Notes: a model not told the origin generated them from the sequence alone. DNA of 64,000 bases from Sphingobium xenophagum NBRC 107872 (GCF_000367345.1 NZ_BARE01000017.1:62001-126000), one strand, 5' to 3'. Numbered from the stretch's first letter, positions 45,868 through 59,319 are shown. Program-made: numbers and translations.

Positions 45868-46220
45868 GGCGCCCCGTTGGTGCCGGGGGCTAAAATAGGG
45901 CAGGCACGGTTAGTAATTCCCTAACTAGCGTCCTTTGACCCTGCCAGATCAACGGGATGGCCAGGCGGTCGGCGATCGGCTTGACCCTTTGCCCCGGCAT
46001 CGCTATAGGCCCGCCTGCCCAGCGGTCTGCCGCGTCGAGACTCGTCTCCTCGCATCATCCCACGCGGGCAATACAGAGCTGAACATTACCGGATGCTCTT
46101 GCGGCTCCAGGGGGGTATTGCACCCGCCGGGGCCTTTGCTGTTTGGAAGCGACATGTTTCCCGGCCGCACTGAAACGCAGGGATGTTGCGGTAAAGTAAC
46201 TGAAAAAGGTGAAGGGCTTC
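45868..46220. other. Untranslated region ahead of the str operon
   Basis: This 353-base gap separates the divergent GGDEF-EAL gene and rpsL. It contains the promoter at 45981-46009 and a long leader with a partial stem (GGCTCC...GGGGCC region around 46103-46137). No coding frame or RNA gene was recognised. Confidence 0.5.
45981..46009 (+). promoter_or_regulatory. Promoter of the rpsL-rpsG-fusA operon
   Basis: TTGACC (45981-45986), a 17-base spacer and TATAGG (46004-46009) form a strong housekeeping-type promoter. It would give a leader of about 200 bases before rpsL. Confidence 0.6.
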
Positions 46221-46592
46221 ATGCCAACAATCAACCAGCTGGTCCGCAAGGGCCGCGAACCGCAGAAGGCCAAATCGAAGGTCCCTGCCATGGATGCGAA
46301 CCCGCAAAAGCGTGGCGTTTGCACCCGCGTCTATACCACGACCCCGAAAAAGCCGAACTCGGCGCTCCGCAAGGTTGCCAAGGTTCGCCTGGTCAACCAG
46401 CGCGAAGTCATCACCTATATTCCGGGTGAAGGTCACAACCTTCAGGAACATAGCGTCGTACTGATCCGCGGCGGTCGTGTGCGAGATCTTCCGGGCGTGC
46501 GTTACCACGTTCTTCGCGGCGTTCTGGATACCCAGGGCGTCAAGGATCGCAAGCAGAGCCGTTCCAAGTACGGCGCCAAGCGTCCTAAGTAA
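46221..46592 (+). CDS. rpsL: 30S ribosomal protein S12, Arg at position 88
   Basis: S12 sits at the decoding centre of the 30S subunit and affects fidelity. The 123-residue protein begins [12 protein letters not shown] and has the normal [12 protein letters not shown] loop with Lys43. In the second loop it reads [13 protein letters not shown], so residue 88 is Arg (codon CGA, 46482-46484) where E. coli and many bacteria have Lys. Substitution to Arg there gives streptomycin resistance in mycobacteria. The GTG four codons upstream is not used by the family. It is first in the operon. Confidence 0.98.
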   Translation: MPTINQLVRKGREPQKAKSKVPAMDANPQKRGVCTRVYTTTPKKPNSALRKVAKVRLVNQREVITYIPGEGHNLQEHSVVLIRGGRVRDLPGVRYHVLRGVLDTQGVKDRKQSRSKYGAKRPK

Positions 46593-46606
46593 GGGGAGAA
46601 CAACCT

Positions 46607-47077
46607 ATGTCACGTCGTCGTCGCCCCGAAAAGCGCATCATCCTGCCCGATCCCAAATATGGCGATCAGGTTCTGTCGAAATTCATGAACTCCATCATGC
46701 AGGACGGCAAGAAGGCTGTTGCTGAATCGATCGTTTATGGCGCCCTGGAAACCGTCGAGGCCCGCGCCAAGAAGGATCCGATCGGCATGTTCCATGACGC
46801 GCTGAACAACATCAAGCCGGGCATCGAAGTTCGCAGCCGCCGCGTTGGCGGTGCGACCTATCAGGTTCCCGTCGAAGTGCGTCCTGAGCGTTCGCAGGCC
46901 CTGGCCATTCGCTGGCTGATCGCCGCAGCGCGTAACCGCAGCGAAACCACCATGGCCGCCCGCCTGTCGGGTGAACTGATGGATGCAGCCAACAACCGCG
47001 GCAACGCGGTCAAGAAGCGCGAAGACACGCACCGCATGGCGGAAGCGAACCGCGCCTTCTCGCACTATCGCTGGTAA
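46607..47077 (+). CDS. rpsG: 30S ribosomal protein S7
   Basis: S7 nucleates the 30S head and contacts the E-site tRNA. The 156-residue protein has [15 protein letters not shown] at the start, the [12 protein letters not shown] beta-hairpin region, and [14 protein letters not shown]. It follows rpsL by 14 bases with a GGGGAG binding site between them. Confidence 0.98.
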   Translation: MSRRRRPEKRIILPDPKYGDQVLSKFMNSIMQDGKKAVAESIVYGALETVEARAKKDPIGMFHDALNNIKPGIEVRSRRVGGATYQVPVEVRPERSQALAIRWLIAAARNRSETTMAARLSGELMDAANNRGNAVKKREDTHRMAEANRAFSHYRW

Positions 47078-47084
47078 AAAGATT

Positions 47085-47118
47085 GGCGGGGCGGCGTTCA
47101 ATCGGCCGCTGCCCCGCC
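47085..47118 (+). terminator. Hairpin after rpsG
   Basis: GGCGGGGCGGC (47085-47095) and GCTGCCCCGCC (47108-47118) pair at 10 of 11 positions around a 12-base loop, eight bases after rpsG. The downstream stretch is CTCTTAAAAA rather than a T-run, so it may be a regulatory stem or partial terminator before fusA. Confidence 0.4.
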
Positions 47119-47237
47119 TATCGCTCTTAAAAATCCATCCGTTCGTCGTGGGCCTACCCATGGCGGACGGATTGGTTTAGGGGCCACGCAAGAACACGAA
47201 TCCCCAACCGCCGGTGCGCCGGCAACGGAGAAGCATC

Positions 47238-49310
<2,073 letters not shown>

Positions 49311-49377
49311 AAATCCTGATCCGCCCTGTGCGAACGGGGCGGTTAGGGCTTTCATTATGCAAATTTGCTGCTATGGA

Positions 49378-49396
49378 CGCGCCTTCGCAAGGCGCG
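49378..49396 (+). other. Perfect hairpin in the fusA-tuf spacer
   Basis: CGCGCCTT and AAGGCGCG pair perfectly around a CGC loop. It lies 45 bases before the tuf start, in a 131-base spacer that also has a CCGCCCTG/CGGGGCGG stem after fusA. It may be a processing or regulatory stem; no T-run follows. Confidence 0.4.
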
Positions 49397-49441
49397 GCCG
49401 AGCGGTCAAACCCATCGGATTTGATTAGAAGGTAGGATAAA

Positions 49442-50632
<1,191 letters not shown>

Positions 50633-50641
50633 TATAGGCAG

Positions 50642-50681
50642 CGAGCCGCGCGGGTCATCTGATTCGCGCGGCTCGGATTTT
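50642..50681 (+). terminator. Intrinsic terminator after tuf
   Basis: An 11-base-pair stem CGAGCCGCGCG/CGCGCGGCTCG with a 12-base loop is followed by GATTTT. It begins ten bases after the tuf stop. Confidence 0.8.
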
Positions 50682-50771
50682 AACCGCCTCGGACCGATCC
50701 TCGCCGGCTTCGCGCTAGAGGATTAAACGGGGCGGTTTGTTTTTTTGGCTCTTTCGCATCGGTAGTAGGAC

Positions 50772-51080
50772 ATGGACAGCAACATCCGCATTCGCCTTAA
50801 GGCGTTCGATCATCGCGTGCTCGATCAGGCGACCGGCGACATCGCCGACACCGCCCGCCGCACCGGCGCCCTCATTCGCGGCCCCATTCCTCTGCCGACG
50901 CGCATTGAAAAGTTCACGGTCAACCGTGGCCCGCACGTCGACAAGAAATCGCGCGAGCAGTTCGAGGTCCGCACCTACAAGCGTATGCTTGACATTGTGC
51001 AGCCGACGCCGCAGACGGTCGACGCGCTGATGAAGCTGGACCTGGCTGCCGGCGTGAATGTCGAGATCAAGCTCGCTTAA
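50772..51080 (+). CDS. rpsJ: 30S ribosomal protein S10
   Basis: S10 is part of the 30S head and the NusB-linked antitermination factor NusE. The 102-residue protein has [38 protein letters not shown] and [10 protein letters not shown]. It opens the S10 operon but is followed by a 314-base gap before rplC, unlike the compact rest of the operon. Confidence 0.98.
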   Translation: MDSNIRIRLKAFDHRVLDQATGDIADTARRTGALIRGPIPLPTRIEKFTVNRGPHVDKKSREQFEVRTYKRMLDIVQPTPQTVDALMKLDLAAGVNVEIKLA

Positions 51081-51394
51081 GCGGGTTTGCCTTTAGCCCC
51101 GGCGATGGCCGGGCAGGCAAGCCAGCAAGTTCCTGCTGACTGAAAAGTTGCCAGGGTATCGGGTATTCCACCCCGCCTTCTGCAAGGAAGGGTGGAAGCT
51201 CAAACGACACAAGGGATACCGCGCGGCTTCGGCCGTGGCCCTGGTCCCCCGTCGCTGTTCCCGAATAGGGGGTGGCATCCAACCCAGACGGGGTGATCTG
51301 CAAACTAAGGGTTGGCCGCGAAGGAGAGATCCTGAGCGGTTTTTTCGTTGGATACGCCCGCTGATAAGGCGGGCCTCTATTGGGAGTATGGATC
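51081..51394 (+). other. Structured 314-base leader between rpsJ and rplC
   Basis: No gene is found here. Several stems can be drawn: CCCGGC-GATG-GCCGGG near 51097, CCACC...GGTGG with CCTTC/GGAAG inside near 51168-51194, and CCCGC-TGATAA-GCGGG-like near 51357. A CGGTTTTTTCG stretch precedes the last stem. The arrangement suggests a regulatory leader, terminator plus new promoter, or processing region. Confidence 0.5.
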
Positions 51395-52147
51395 ATGCGC
51401 ACTGGCGTGATCGCGAAGAAAGTCGGGATGACCCGCCTGTTCCAGGAGGACGGGCGTCACGTTCCGGTTACGGTTCTGGCCCTTGAGGGCAACCAGGTCG
51501 TGGCTCGGAAGGATGTGGACAGCGACGGCTATGTGGCCGTGCAGCTGGGTGCCGGCACCGCGAAAGTTAAGAATGTCGCCAAGCCGCAGCGCGGTCACTT
51601 CGCCAAGGCGGAAGTGGAGCCCAAGGCTCGTCTGGTCGAATTCCGTGTCGCCGAGGACGCGCTCCTCGATGTCGGCGCAGAAATCGCCGCTGACCATTTC
51701 ATCGCCGGCCAGCTGGTCGACGTGGCCGGTCACACCCAGGGTAAGGGCTTTGCCGGCGCCATGAAGCGTTGGGGCTTCGGCGGTATGCGCGCCACCCACG
51801 GTGTGTCGATCAGCCATCGTGCCCATGGTTCGACGGGTAACCGCCAGGATCCGGGTCGCGTCTTCAAGAACAAGAAGATGGCCGGTCATATGGGCGATCG
51901 TGAACGCACCCAGCAGAATCTGGAAATCGTGCGGACCGATGTCGAGCGCGGCCTGCTGTTCGTCAAGGGCAGCGTTCCGGGCGCCAAGGGCACCTGGCTC
52001 ACCGTCAAGGACGCGGTCAAGGTCGCTCGTCCGGCGGACGCACCCTATCCCGCCAGCCTGAAAAAGGCTGACAATAGCAACGACGCTGCGAACACCCCGG
52101 CCGAAGACGCCGTGGCGACCGACGTCACCGAAGGCCAGGAGGGCTAA
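51395..52147 (+). CDS. rplC: 50S ribosomal protein L3
   Basis: L3 binds near the peptidyl transferase centre and starts 50S assembly. The 250-residue protein begins [20 protein letters not shown] and carries [18 protein letters not shown] and [20 protein letters not shown] disordered acidic tail (from about residue 220, [18 protein letters not shown]) extends past the E. coli length of 209. The start at 51395 is preferred over an upstream frame-open codon at 51380. Confidence 0.98.
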   Translation: MRTGVIAKKVGMTRLFQEDGRHVPVTVLALEGNQVVARKDVDSDGYVAVQLGAGTAKVKNVAKPQRGHFAKAEVEPKARLVEFRVAEDALLDVGAEIAADHFIAGQLVDVAGHTQGKGFAGAMKRWGFGGMRATHGVSISHRAHGSTGNRQDPGRVFKNKKMAGHMGDRERTQQNLEIVRTDVERGLLFVKGSVPGAKGTWLTVKDAVKVARPADAPYPASLKKADNSNDAANTPAEDAVATDVTEGQEG

Positions 52148-52150
52148 ACC

Positions 52151-52774
52151 ATGAAGGTCAAGGTACAGACCCTCGACGCAGCAGAAGCTGGCGATCTGGA
52201 GCTGAACGATGCCGTTTTCGGCCTCGAGCCCCGCGCCGACATTCTGCATCGCGTCGTCACCTGGCAGCTTGAAAAGCGCCGCGGCACCGCCCGTGCCACG
52301 CGCGAGCGCAGCGATGTCGCCCGCACCGGCAAGAAGTTCGGTCGCCAGAAGGGCGGCGGCACCGCCCGTCACGGCGATCGCCGTGCGCCGGTGTTCATCG
52401 GCGGTGGTAAGGCCCACGGTGCCCGCGTCCGTGACTTCAATCCCTCGCTGAACAAGAAGGTTCGCGCGCTGGGTCTGAAGATGGCGCTGTCGTCGAAGGT
52501 CAAGGCTGGTACGCTCACGATCATCGACAGCCTGGATGTTGCCGAAGGCAAGACCAAGGCGCTGGTCGCCAGCCTCGCCAAGCTGAACCTCAACAAGGTG
52601 CTGTTCATCGACGGCGACGCTGTGAACATCAGCTTTGCCAAGGCATCGGCCAACATTGTCGGCGTGGACCTGCTGCCGGCCGTCGGCGCCAATGTCTACG
52701 ACATTTTGAAAGCCGACTCGCTGGTGCTTACGCGCGCTGCGGTCGAAAAGCTGGAGGCCCGTTTCAATGGCTAA
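52151..52774 (+). CDS. rplD: 50S ribosomal protein L4
   Basis: L4 reaches into the exit tunnel and in E. coli represses its own operon. The 207-residue protein has the tunnel loop [20 protein letters not shown] and the C-terminal [14 protein letters not shown]. It follows rplC by three bases and its end overlaps rplW by eight bases. Confidence 0.97.
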   Translation: MKVKVQTLDAAEAGDLELNDAVFGLEPRADILHRVVTWQLEKRRGTARATRERSDVARTGKKFGRQKGGGTARHGDRRAPVFIGGGKAHGARVRDFNPSLNKKVRALGLKMALSSKVKAGTLTIIDSLDVAEGKTKALVASLAKLNLNKVLFIDGDAVNISFAKASANIVGVDLLPAVGANVYDILKADSLVLTRAAVEKLEARFNG

Positions 52775-53081
52775 AAAGCAAGCCGGAACCGTCGACAACC
52801 GTCATTATGACGTCGTCGTCGCGCCGCACATCACCGAAAAGTCGACGCTCCTGAGCGAAAACAACGCCGTGGTTTTCAAGGTCGCCAACAACGCGACCAA
52901 GCCGGAAATCAAGGCGGCTGTCGAAGCGCTGTTCGGCGTGACCGTCAAGGCGGTCAACACGCTGGTGCAGAAGGGCAAGACCAAGCGCTGGAAGGGCAAG
53001 CCCTACACGCGTTCGGACGTCAAGAAGGCGATCGTGACGCTGGCCGAAGGCCAGTCCATCGACGTCACCACCGGTATCTGA
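52767..53081 (+). CDS. rplW: 50S ribosomal protein L23
   Basis: L23 lies at the tunnel exit and docks trigger factor and SRP. The 104-residue protein has [19 protein letters not shown] and the family loop [18 protein letters not shown]. It overlaps the end of rplD by eight bases and precedes rplB by ten. Confidence 0.97.
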   Translation: MAKKQAGTVDNRHYDVVVAPHITEKSTLLSENNAVVFKVANNATKPEIKAAVEALFGVTVKAVNTLVQKGKTKRWKGKPYTRSDVKKAIVTLAEGQSIDVTTGI

Positions 53082-53091
53082 GGCGCGGACC

Positions 53092-53928
53092 ATGGCACTC
53101 AAGCACTATAACCCGACCAGCCCCGCCCAGCGCGGCCTGATCCTGGTCGACAAGTCGAGCCTGCACAAAGGAAAGCCCGTCAAGGCGCTGACCGAAGGCA
53201 AGCGCAAGACCGGTGGCCGCAACAACAAGGGTCATGTGACCTCGCGCGGTATCGGCGGCGGTCACAAGCAGCGCTATCGTATCATCGATTTCAAGCGTCG
53301 CTTGTGGGATGTCGAAGGTACGGTCGAGCGTCTGGAATATGACCCGAACCGCACCGCCTTCATTGCGCTGGTCAACTATCCCGATGGCACCCAGGCCTAT
53401 ATCCTGGCGCCGCAGCGTCTTGCGCCCGGTGACAAGGTCATCGCGGGCAAGAAGACCGACGTGAAGCCGGGCAACGCGATGGAACTGGGTCAGATGCCGG
53501 TCGGCACGATCATCCACAACATCGAGATGAAGCCGGGCAAGGGCGGTCAGCTCTGCCGTTCGGCGGGCACCTACGCCCAGCTGGTCGGTCGCGATCGCGG
53601 CATGGTCATGGTTCGCCTGTCGTCGGGTGAACAGCGCTACATTCGTTCCGATTGCATGGGCACCATCGGCGCCGTCAGCAACCCGGACAATGGCAACACC
53701 AACCTCGCCAAGGCAGGCCGCAACCGTTGGAAGGGCATTCGTCCTCTGACCCGCGGTGTTGCCAAGAACCCGGTCGATCACCCGCATGGTGGTGGTGAAG
53801 GCCGGACCTCTGGCGGCCGTCATCCGGTCACGCCCTGGGGCAAGCCGACCAAGGGTGCTCGCACCCGCCACAACAAGGCGACGGATAAGATGATCATCCG
53901 TAGCCGCCACGCGAAGAAGAAGAGGTAA
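53092..53928 (+). CDS. rplB: 50S ribosomal protein L2
   Basis: L2 joins the subunits and supports the peptidyl transferase centre. The 278-residue protein shows [43 protein letters not shown] and the essential [17 protein letters not shown] with its conserved His. Position in the S10 operon agrees. Confidence 0.98.
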   Translation: MALKHYNPTSPAQRGLILVDKSSLHKGKPVKALTEGKRKTGGRNNKGHVTSRGIGGGHKQRYRIIDFKRRLWDVEGTVERLEYDPNRTAFIALVNYPDGTQAYILAPQRLAPGDKVIAGKKTDVKPGNAMELGQMPVGTIIHNIEMKPGKGGQLCRSAGTYAQLVGRDRGMVMVRLSSGEQRYIRSDCMGTIGAVSNPDNGNTNLAKAGRNRWKGIRPLTRGVAKNPVDHPHGGGEGRTSGGRHPVTPWGKPTKGARTRHNKATDKMIIRSRHAKKKR

Positions 53929-53933
53929 GCGAG

Positions 53934-54209
53934 ATGGCTCGTTCCGTCTGGAAAGGTCCGTTCGTGGACCTCAGCCTTCTGAAGAAGGCGGAAGCCGCGC
54001 AGGACGCGGGTGGCCGTGCGCCGATCAAGACCTGGTCGCGTCGTTCCACCATCCTGCCGCAGTTCGTTGGTCTGACGTTCAACGTCTATAACGGCCGCAA
54101 GCATGTTCCGGTCTCCGTGAACGAGGAAATGGTGGGTCACAAGCTGGGCGAATTCGCTCCGACCCGCTTCTTCCCCGGCCACGCCGCCGACAAGAAGGGC
54201 AAGCGCTAA
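53934..54209 (+). CDS. rpsS: 30S ribosomal protein S19
   Basis: S19 is in the 30S head near the A-site tRNA. The 91-residue protein has [33 protein letters not shown] and [17 protein letters not shown]. Its TAA stop shares one base with the rplV ATG (TAATG). Confidence 0.98.
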   Translation: MARSVWKGPFVDLSLLKKAEAAQDAGGRAPIKTWSRRSTILPQFVGLTFNVYNGRKHVPVSVNEEMVGHKLGEFAPTRFFPGHAADKKGKR

Positions 54210-54595
54210 TGAGCAAGGAAAAAGCTCCGCGTCGCGTCGCCGACAATGAAGCGCTGGCCGTTGGCACGCAGATCCGTGGTTCGGCCCAGAAGCTGAACCT
54301 GGTCGCCACGCTCATCCGCGGCCGCAAGGTCGAAGATGCGCTGAACATCCTCGCCTTCTCCAAGAAGGCGATGGCGGTCGACGTGCGCAAGGTGCTGGCT
54401 TCGGCTATCGCCAACGCAGAAAACAACCACAATCTGGACGTCGACGCGCTGGTCGTCGCGGAAGCATCGGTAGGCAAGGCGTTCACGCTCAAGCGCTTCC
54501 ATGCCCGTGGCCGCGGCAAGTCGACCCGGATCCTCAAGCCTTACAGCCGCGTGCGCATCGTCGTGCGTGAAGCTGGCGAAGAAGCGGAGGCCTAA
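54209..54595 (+). CDS. rplV: 50S ribosomal protein L22
   Basis: L22 lines the exit tunnel with a long hairpin. The 128-residue protein has [36 protein letters not shown] and the loop [18 protein letters not shown] basic N-terminal extension precedes the usual start region. It begins within the rpsS stop and ends four bases before rpsC. Confidence 0.97.
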   Translation: MSKEKAPRRVADNEALAVGTQIRGSAQKLNLVATLIRGRKVEDALNILAFSKKAMAVDVRKVLASAIANAENNHNLDVDALVVAEASVGKAFTLKRFHARGRGKSTRILKPYSRVRIVVREAGEEAEA

Positions 54596-54599
54596 GCAC

Positions 54600-55295
54600 A
54601 TGGGTCACAAGAGCAATCCGATCGGTCTGCGTCTCCAGATCAACCGTACCTGGGACAGCCGCTGGTTCGCCGAAGGTGCCGACTATGGTCGTCTCCTGCT
54701 GGAAGATCTCAAGATCCGCCAGTTCATCTTCAAGACGTTGCCGCAGGCCGCGATCTCCAAGGTCGTGATCGAGCGTCCCGCCAAGCTGTGCCGCGTGTCG
54801 ATCTATGCCGCCCGTCCGGGTGTCATCATCGGCAAGAAGGGTGCAGACATCGAGAAGCTTCGCAAGAAGCTGGGCGCGCTGACCTCGTCCGACGTGTCGC
54901 TGAACATCGTCGAAATCCGCAAGCCGGAAGTCGACAGCCGTCTCGTCGCGCAGGGCATTGCCGACCAGCTGGAACGCCGCGTTGCATTCCGTCGCGCGAT
55001 GAAGCGTGCGGTGCAGTCGGCGCTGCGTCTGGGCGCTGAAGGCATCAAGATCACCTGTGGCGGCCGTTTGGGCGGCGCGGAAATCGCGCGCGTCGAATGG
55101 TATCGCGAAGGCCGCGTTCCGCTGCACACGCTGCGCGCGAACGTCGACTATGCCGAAGCCACCGCGCACACCGCCTATGGCGTGTGCGGGATCAAGGTGT
55201 GGATCTTCAAGGGCGAGATTCTCGGCCATGATCCGTTCGCGACCGACCGGCTCATGCTGGAGGCTCAGACCTCCGGCGTGCGCCCGGCGCGCTGA
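54600..55295 (+). CDS. rpsC: 30S ribosomal protein S3
   Basis: S3 forms part of the mRNA entry channel. The 231-residue protein begins [20 protein letters not shown] and has the KH domain signature [18 protein letters not shown] and [20 protein letters not shown]. The ORF is open upstream into rplV, but this conserved ATG is the start. Confidence 0.98.
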   Translation: MGHKSNPIGLRLQINRTWDSRWFAEGADYGRLLLEDLKIRQFIFKTLPQAAISKVVIERPAKLCRVSIYAARPGVIIGKKGADIEKLRKKLGALTSSDVSLNIVEIRKPEVDSRLVAQGIADQLERRVAFRRAMKRAVQSALRLGAEGIKITCGGRLGGAEIARVEWYREGRVPLHTLRANVDYAEATAHTAYGVCGIKVWIFKGEILGHDPFATDRLMLEAQTSGVRPAR

Positions 55296-55316
55296 TTTTG
55301 AATAGGGTATAGCGTC

Positions 55317-55748
55317 ATGCTGCAACCGAAGAAAATGAAGTTCCGCAAGACCTTCAAGGGCCGGATCAAGGGCGATGCGAAGGGCGGCACTGCGCTGAAC
55401 TTCGGCGCCTACGGCCTGAAGGCCATGGAGCCGGAACGGATCACCGCGCGCCAGATCGAAGCGGCTCGCCGTGCGATCACCCGTCACATTCGCCGCCAGG
55501 GCCGTTTGTGGATCCGCGTGTTCCCCGACGTTCCGGTGACGAAAAAGCCGGCTGAAGTCCGTCAGGGCAAGGGCAAGGGTTCGGTCGAATATTGGGCGGC
55601 CCGCGTCGCCCCCGGCCGCATCCTGTTCGAACTGGACGGCGTGCCCGGTCCGCTCGCAGCTGAGGCTTTCTCGCGTGCCGCGATGAAGCTGCCGATCAAG
55701 ACGAAGGTTGTTGCCCGCCTCGGCGACACCTCGCATCTGGAGGGCTAA
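55317..55748 (+). CDS. rplP: 50S ribosomal protein L16
   Basis: L16 organises the A-site region of the 50S subunit. The 143-residue protein has [40 protein letters not shown] and RMG-type [14 protein letters not shown]. It follows rpsC by 21 bases. Confidence 0.98.
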   Translation: MLQPKKMKFRKTFKGRIKGDAKGGTALNFGAYGLKAMEPERITARQIEAARRAITRHIRRQGRLWIRVFPDVPVTKKPAEVRQGKGKGSVEYWAARVAPGRILFELDGVPGPLAAEAFSRAAMKLPIKTKVVARLGDTSHLEG

Positions 55749-55752
55749 GGTC

Positions 55753-55956
55753 ATGGCGAAAGTTGCTGATCTCAAGACCAAGACGGACGACGAGCTGTCG
55801 ACCGAGCTGAACAACCTGAAGCGCGAGCAGTTCAACCTGCGTTTCCAGGCGGCCACCAACCAGCTGGAAAAGCCCAGCCGGGTCAAGGAAGTCCGCCGGT
55901 CGATCGCGCAGATCAAGACCCTGCAGACGGAGCGTAACAGCTCCGCTGCCAAGTAA
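55753..55956 (+). CDS. rpmC: 50S ribosomal protein L29
   Basis: L29 is at the tunnel exit beside L23. The 67-residue helical hairpin has AKVADLKTKTDDELSTELN, LKREQFNLRFQAATNQLEK and VRRSIAQIKTLQTER. The start at 55753 is four bases after the rplP stop; upstream open frame is ignored. Confidence 0.97.
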   Translation: MAKVADLKTKTDDELSTELNNLKREQFNLRFQAATNQLEKPSRVKEVRRSIAQIKTLQTERNSSAAK

Positions 55957-55968
55957 AGGAACCACACG

Positions 55969-56232
55969 ATGCCCAAGCGCGTGCTGACGGGAACTGTGGT
56001 TTCCGACAAGACCGACAAGACGGTGGTCGTTCGCGTGGAGCGCAAGGTTAAGCATGCGCTCTACGGCAAGATCATCCGCCGTTCGAAAAAATATCATGCC
56101 CATGACGAGGGCAATGTCTACAAGGAAGGCGAGACGGTCCGCATCGAGGAAACCGCCCCGATTTCCAAGCTCAAGACCTGGAAGGTCATCGAGCGCGTGG
56201 ACACCCACAAGTCGCCGGAAACGGCGGCCTGA
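55969..56232 (+). CDS. rpsQ: 30S ribosomal protein S17
   Basis: S17 binds 16S rRNA helix 11 early in 30S assembly. The 87-residue OB-fold protein has [20 protein letters not shown] and [19 protein letters not shown]. It ends the S10 block; a 164-base gap with a CCGGAA/TTCCGG stem near 56354-56370 comes before rplN. Confidence 0.98.
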   Translation: MPKRVLTGTVVSDKTDKTVVVRVERKVKHALYGKIIRRSKKYHAHDEGNVYKEGETVRIEETAPISKLKTWKVIERVDTHKSPETAA

Positions 56233-56396
56233 GGGATAGGTCACCGACTCTTTGAGTCTAATTGCGACGCGGGGCTGGCCTTTTCGTTCAGAAGAGGTTA
56301 CAGGCCCGCGCTTCGCGTATGACTCACAGGGTCCAGGCACGAAATTCGGAACCGCCGGAATTTTTCCGGTAGGCCAAATAAGAAGGAACCGGATCC

Positions 56397-56765
56397 ATGA
56401 TCCAGATGCAATCCAATCTTGACGTCGCGGACAATAGCGGCGCCAAGCGCGTCCAGTGCATCAAGGTGCTGGGCGGGTCGAAGCGGCGCTTCGCCGGCGT
56501 TGGCGACATCATCGTCGTCTCCGTCAAGGAAGCGGCTCCGCGCGGCAAGGTCAAGAAGGGCGACGTTCATCGCGCCGTCATCGTGCGTACGGCCAAGGAC
56601 ATTCGGCGCGCCGATGGTTCGGTCATCCGTTTCGACGGTAACGCCGCTGTGCTGATCAACAAGAACGAGGAGCCGATCGGCACCCGTATCTTTGGCCCCG
56701 TGGTTCGTGAACTGCGTGCCAAGAAGCACATGAAGATCATCAGCCTAGCCCCTGAGGTGCTGTAA
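56397..56765 (+). CDS. rplN: 50S ribosomal protein L14
   Basis: L14 forms an inter-subunit bridge. The 122-residue protein has [40 protein letters not shown] and [13 protein letters not shown]. It starts the spc block and its stop overlaps rplX by one base. Confidence 0.98.
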   Translation: MIQMQSNLDVADNSGAKRVQCIKVLGGSKRRFAGVGDIIVVSVKEAAPRGKVKKGDVHRAVIVRTAKDIRRADGSVIRFDGNAAVLINKNEEPIGTRIFGPVVRELRAKKHMKIISLAPEVL

Positions 56766-57076
56766 TGAGCGCTGCTAAGATCAAGAAGGGCGACAAGATC
56801 GTCGTCCTGGCTGGCAAGGACAAGGGCCGTACCGGCGCTGTCCTTCAGGTGATGCCCAAGGACGACAAGGTCCTGGTCGAAGGCATCAACGTGCATGCGA
56901 AGCATCGCAAGCCCGACCAGTCGAACCCGCAGGGCGGCATCGAGCGCAAGCCTGCGCCGCTCCACATCTCGAACGTGGCGGTCGCCGACAAGGACGGCAA
57001 GCCGACCCGCGTTCGTTTCGAGGAGCGCGACGGCAAGAAGGTTCGCGTCGCCGTCAAGTCCGGTGAGGTGCTGTAA
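56765..57076 (+). CDS. rplX: 50S ribosomal protein L24
   Basis: L24 is a 50S assembly initiator near the tunnel exit. The 103-residue KOW protein has [20 protein letters not shown] and [20 protein letters not shown]. It shares one base with both neighbours (TAATG). Confidence 0.98.
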   Translation: MSAAKIKKGDKIVVLAGKDKGRTGAVLQVMPKDDKVLVEGINVHAKHRKPDQSNPQGGIERKPAPLHISNVAVADKDGKPTRVRFEERDGKKVRVAVKSGEVL

Positions 57077-57651
57077 TGGCCGACAAATATATTCCGCGCT
57101 CCAAGGCGCTCTATGACGCTGAAATCGCCAAGGCGATGACCGCCAAGTTCGGTTACAAGAACGTCATGGAAGTCCCCAGGATCGAAAAGATCACGCTCAA
57201 CATGGGCGTGGGCGAAGCGACCCAGGACAAGAAGAAGGTCACCCAGGCCGCCGAGGAAATGGAACTGATCGCCGGCCAGAAGCCGGTCATCACCAAGGCG
57301 AGGAAGTCGATCGCGCAGTTCAAGCTGCGTGAAGGCATGCCGATCGGTGCCAAGGTCACGCTGCGCCGCGAGCGCATGTATGAATTCCTGGATCGTCTGA
57401 TCAACATCGCGCTCCCCCGCGTGCGCGACTTCCGTGGTCTGAACCCCAAGAGCTTTGACGGCCGTGGCAACTATGCCTTCGGCATCAAGGAACAGATCAT
57501 TTTCCCGGAGATCAGCTATGACCGCGTCGACAAGGTGCGCGGCATGGACATCATCGTGACCACCACCGCGAAGACGGACGACGAGGCGCGCGAGCTGCTG
57601 CGCCTGTTCGGTTTCCCCTTCCCGCAGGAAGAAGAGAAGCAGGCGGCTTAA
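57076..57651 (+). CDS. rplE: 50S ribosomal protein L5
   Basis: L5 holds 5S rRNA in the central protuberance. The 191-residue protein has [24 protein letters not shown] [40 protein letters not shown] and [20 protein letters not shown]. It starts within the rplX stop and its own stop forms part of a downstream hairpin. Confidence 0.98.
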   Translation: MADKYIPRSKALYDAEIAKAMTAKFGYKNVMEVPRIEKITLNMGVGEATQDKKKVTQAAEEMELIAGQKPVITKARKSIAQFKLREGMPIGAKVTLRRERMYEFLDRLINIALPRVRDFRGLNPKSFDGRGNYAFGIKEQIIFPEISYDRVDKVRGMDIIVTTTAKTDDEARELLRLFGFPFPQEEEKQAA

Positions 57652-57667
57652 AATCCTTAGGGATTTT
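57650..57667 (+). terminator. Small hairpin at the rplE stop codon
   Basis: AAAATCC and GGATTTT pair around a TTAG loop, ending in TTTT. It overlaps the last two bases of the rplE stop codon. The stem is short and AT-rich, so it might be an attenuator or RNA processing signal rather than a full terminator within the operon. Confidence 0.35.
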
Positions 57668-57715
57668 GGCCCGGCTTCTCTCCCAACGCATTAGCTAAGG
57701 AAGAGAACTTAAGTC

Positions 57716-58021
57716 ATGGCGAAACTGAGTTCGATCAACAAGAATGAGCGTCGCAAGAAGCTGGTGAAGAAATATGCCGGCCGTTATGCAAAGCTCAAGG
57801 CGATCGCAAATGATACCAATGCTGACGACGGTGATCGTTTGATCGCGCGTCTGAAGATGGCGGAAATTCCCCGCAACGGTAACCCCACTCGCGTGCGTAA
57901 CCGCTGCGAACTGACGGGTCGCCCGCGCGCCTATTACCGCAAATTCCGGCTCTGCCGTATTCAGCTGCGCGATCTGGCCAATAAGGGCCTGATCCCCGGC
58001 GTCACCAAGTCGAGCTGGTAA
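57716..58021 (+). CDS. rpsN: 30S ribosomal protein S14
   Basis: S14 is in the 30S head. The 101-residue long form lacks the zinc-binding CxxC pairs of the short form. It has [20 protein letters not shown] and [20 protein letters not shown], ending GVTKSSW. It is 64 bases after rplE. Confidence 0.98.
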   Translation: MAKLSSINKNERRKKLVKKYAGRYAKLKAIANDTNADDGDRLIARLKMAEIPRNGNPTRVRNRCELTGRPRAYYRKFRLCRIQLRDLANKGLIPGVTKSSW

Positions 58022-58033
58022 GGATATCATCTC

Positions 58034-58429
58034 ATGGCATTGACCGATCCCCTGGGTGATATGCTCACCCGCATCCGCAACGGGCAGCAGGCGAAGAAGG
58101 ACAGCGTTATGTCCCCCGCCTCCAAGCTGCGCGCCCGCGTTCTCGACGTGCTTCAGCGCGAAGGCTATATCCGCGGTTATTCCGAGGAAGCGCTTGGCGC
58201 CCACCCCGGCCTGCGCATCGAGCTGAAATATTTTGAAGGCCAGCCGGCCATCAAGCATGTCGCTCGCGTGTCCAAGCCTGGCCGCCGCGTCTATTCGGGT
58301 TCCAAGGAACTGCCGGTAGTGCGCAACGGCCTGGGCATCACCATTGTCTCGACGCCCCGCGGCGTTCTGTCCGACGCGGAAGCGCGCGAGCAGAATGTCG
58401 GCGGCGAAGTGCTGGCGGAGGTGTTCTAA
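58034..58429 (+). CDS. rpsH: 30S ribosomal protein S8
   Basis: S8 binds the central domain of 16S rRNA and in E. coli represses the spc operon. The 131-residue protein has [20 protein letters not shown] and [20 protein letters not shown]. Its stop overlaps the rplF ATG by one base. Confidence 0.98.
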   Translation: MALTDPLGDMLTRIRNGQQAKKDSVMSPASKLRARVLDVLQREGYIRGYSEEALGAHPGLRIELKYFEGQPAIKHVARVSKPGRRVYSGSKELPVVRNGLGITIVSTPRGVLSDAEAREQNVGGEVLAEVF

Positions 58430-58962
58430 TGAGCCGCATCGGTAAAAAACCGGTCGCGATCCCCGCAGGGGTCACCGCGACGATCGAGGGCGGGCAGCTC
58501 TCGGTGAAGGGTCCCAAGGGCACCCTCGCCATGCCGCTGCGCGACGAGATCAGCTATACGTTGGAAAATGACGGCATTTCGGTGCAGCCTGCCAACAAGA
58601 CCAAAGCGGCGCGCGCCTTCTGGGGTATGCAGCGTACGCTGGTCCAGAACCTGGTTACCGGTGTGACCGAAGGCTTCTCCAAGAAGCTGCTGATCACCGG
58701 CGTTGGCTACCGCGCCAACTCGCAGGGCAAGAACCTGAAGTTGCAGCTGGGCTACAGCCACGACGTCGATTACGCGATCCCCGAAGGGATTGAGATCAAG
58801 ACCCCGGATAACACCACGGTCGAGATCATCGGTATCGACAAGCAGAAGGTCGGACAGGTTGCGGCCGAAATCCGTCGCTGGCGTAAGCCTGAGCCTTATA
58901 AGGGCAAGGGTATCAAGTACGACGGCGAATTCATCTTCCGCAAGGAAGGGAAGAAGAAGTAA
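58429..58962 (+). CDS. rplF: 50S ribosomal protein L6
   Basis: L6 lies near the factor-binding site. The 177-residue protein has [40 protein letters not shown] and [19 protein letters not shown]. It follows rpsH with a one-base overlap and precedes rplR by one base. Confidence 0.98.
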   Translation: MSRIGKKPVAIPAGVTATIEGGQLSVKGPKGTLAMPLRDEISYTLENDGISVQPANKTKAARAFWGMQRTLVQNLVTGVTEGFSKKLLITGVGYRANSQGKNLKLQLGYSHDVDYAIPEGIEIKTPDNTTVEIIGIDKQKVGQVAAEIRRWRKPEPYKGKGIKYDGEFIFRKEGKKK

Positions 58963-58963
58963 G

Positions 58964-59317
58964 ATGGCAAAGCTTTCCCTCTTCGCGCGGCGTCGTCGCC
59001 GCGTTCGCACCGCCCTTAAGGCCGTGTCGGGCAATCGCCCGCGTCTGAGCGTCCATCGTTCGGGCCGTCACATCTACGCCCAGGTCATTGACGACGCCGC
59101 CGGTACCACCGTCGCCGCCGCTTCGACCCTGGACAAGGACGTGCGCGGCAAGACTGGCGCAACCGCTGATGCGGCTGCCGATGTCGGCAAGCGCGTGGCG
59201 GAAGCCGCGACCAAGGCTGGCGTCACCCGCGTCGTGTTCGATCGCGGCGGTTTCCTTTTCCATGGCCGCGTCAAGGCGCTGGCCGATGCGGCCCGTGAAG
59301 CCGGGCTGGAGTTCTGA
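58964..59317 (+). CDS. rplR: 50S ribosomal protein L18
   Basis: L18 binds 5S rRNA with L5. The 117-residue protein starts [20 protein letters not shown] after Met and has [20 protein letters not shown] and [20 protein letters not shown]. The start at 58964 directly follows rplF; the longer open frame upstream is a shadow. Confidence 0.98.
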   Translation: MAKLSLFARRRRRVRTALKAVSGNRPRLSVHRSGRHIYAQVIDDAAGTTVAAASTLDKDVRGKTGATADAAADVGKRVAEAATKAGVTRVVFDRGGFLFHGRVKALADAAREAGLEF

Positions 59318-59319
59318 GC

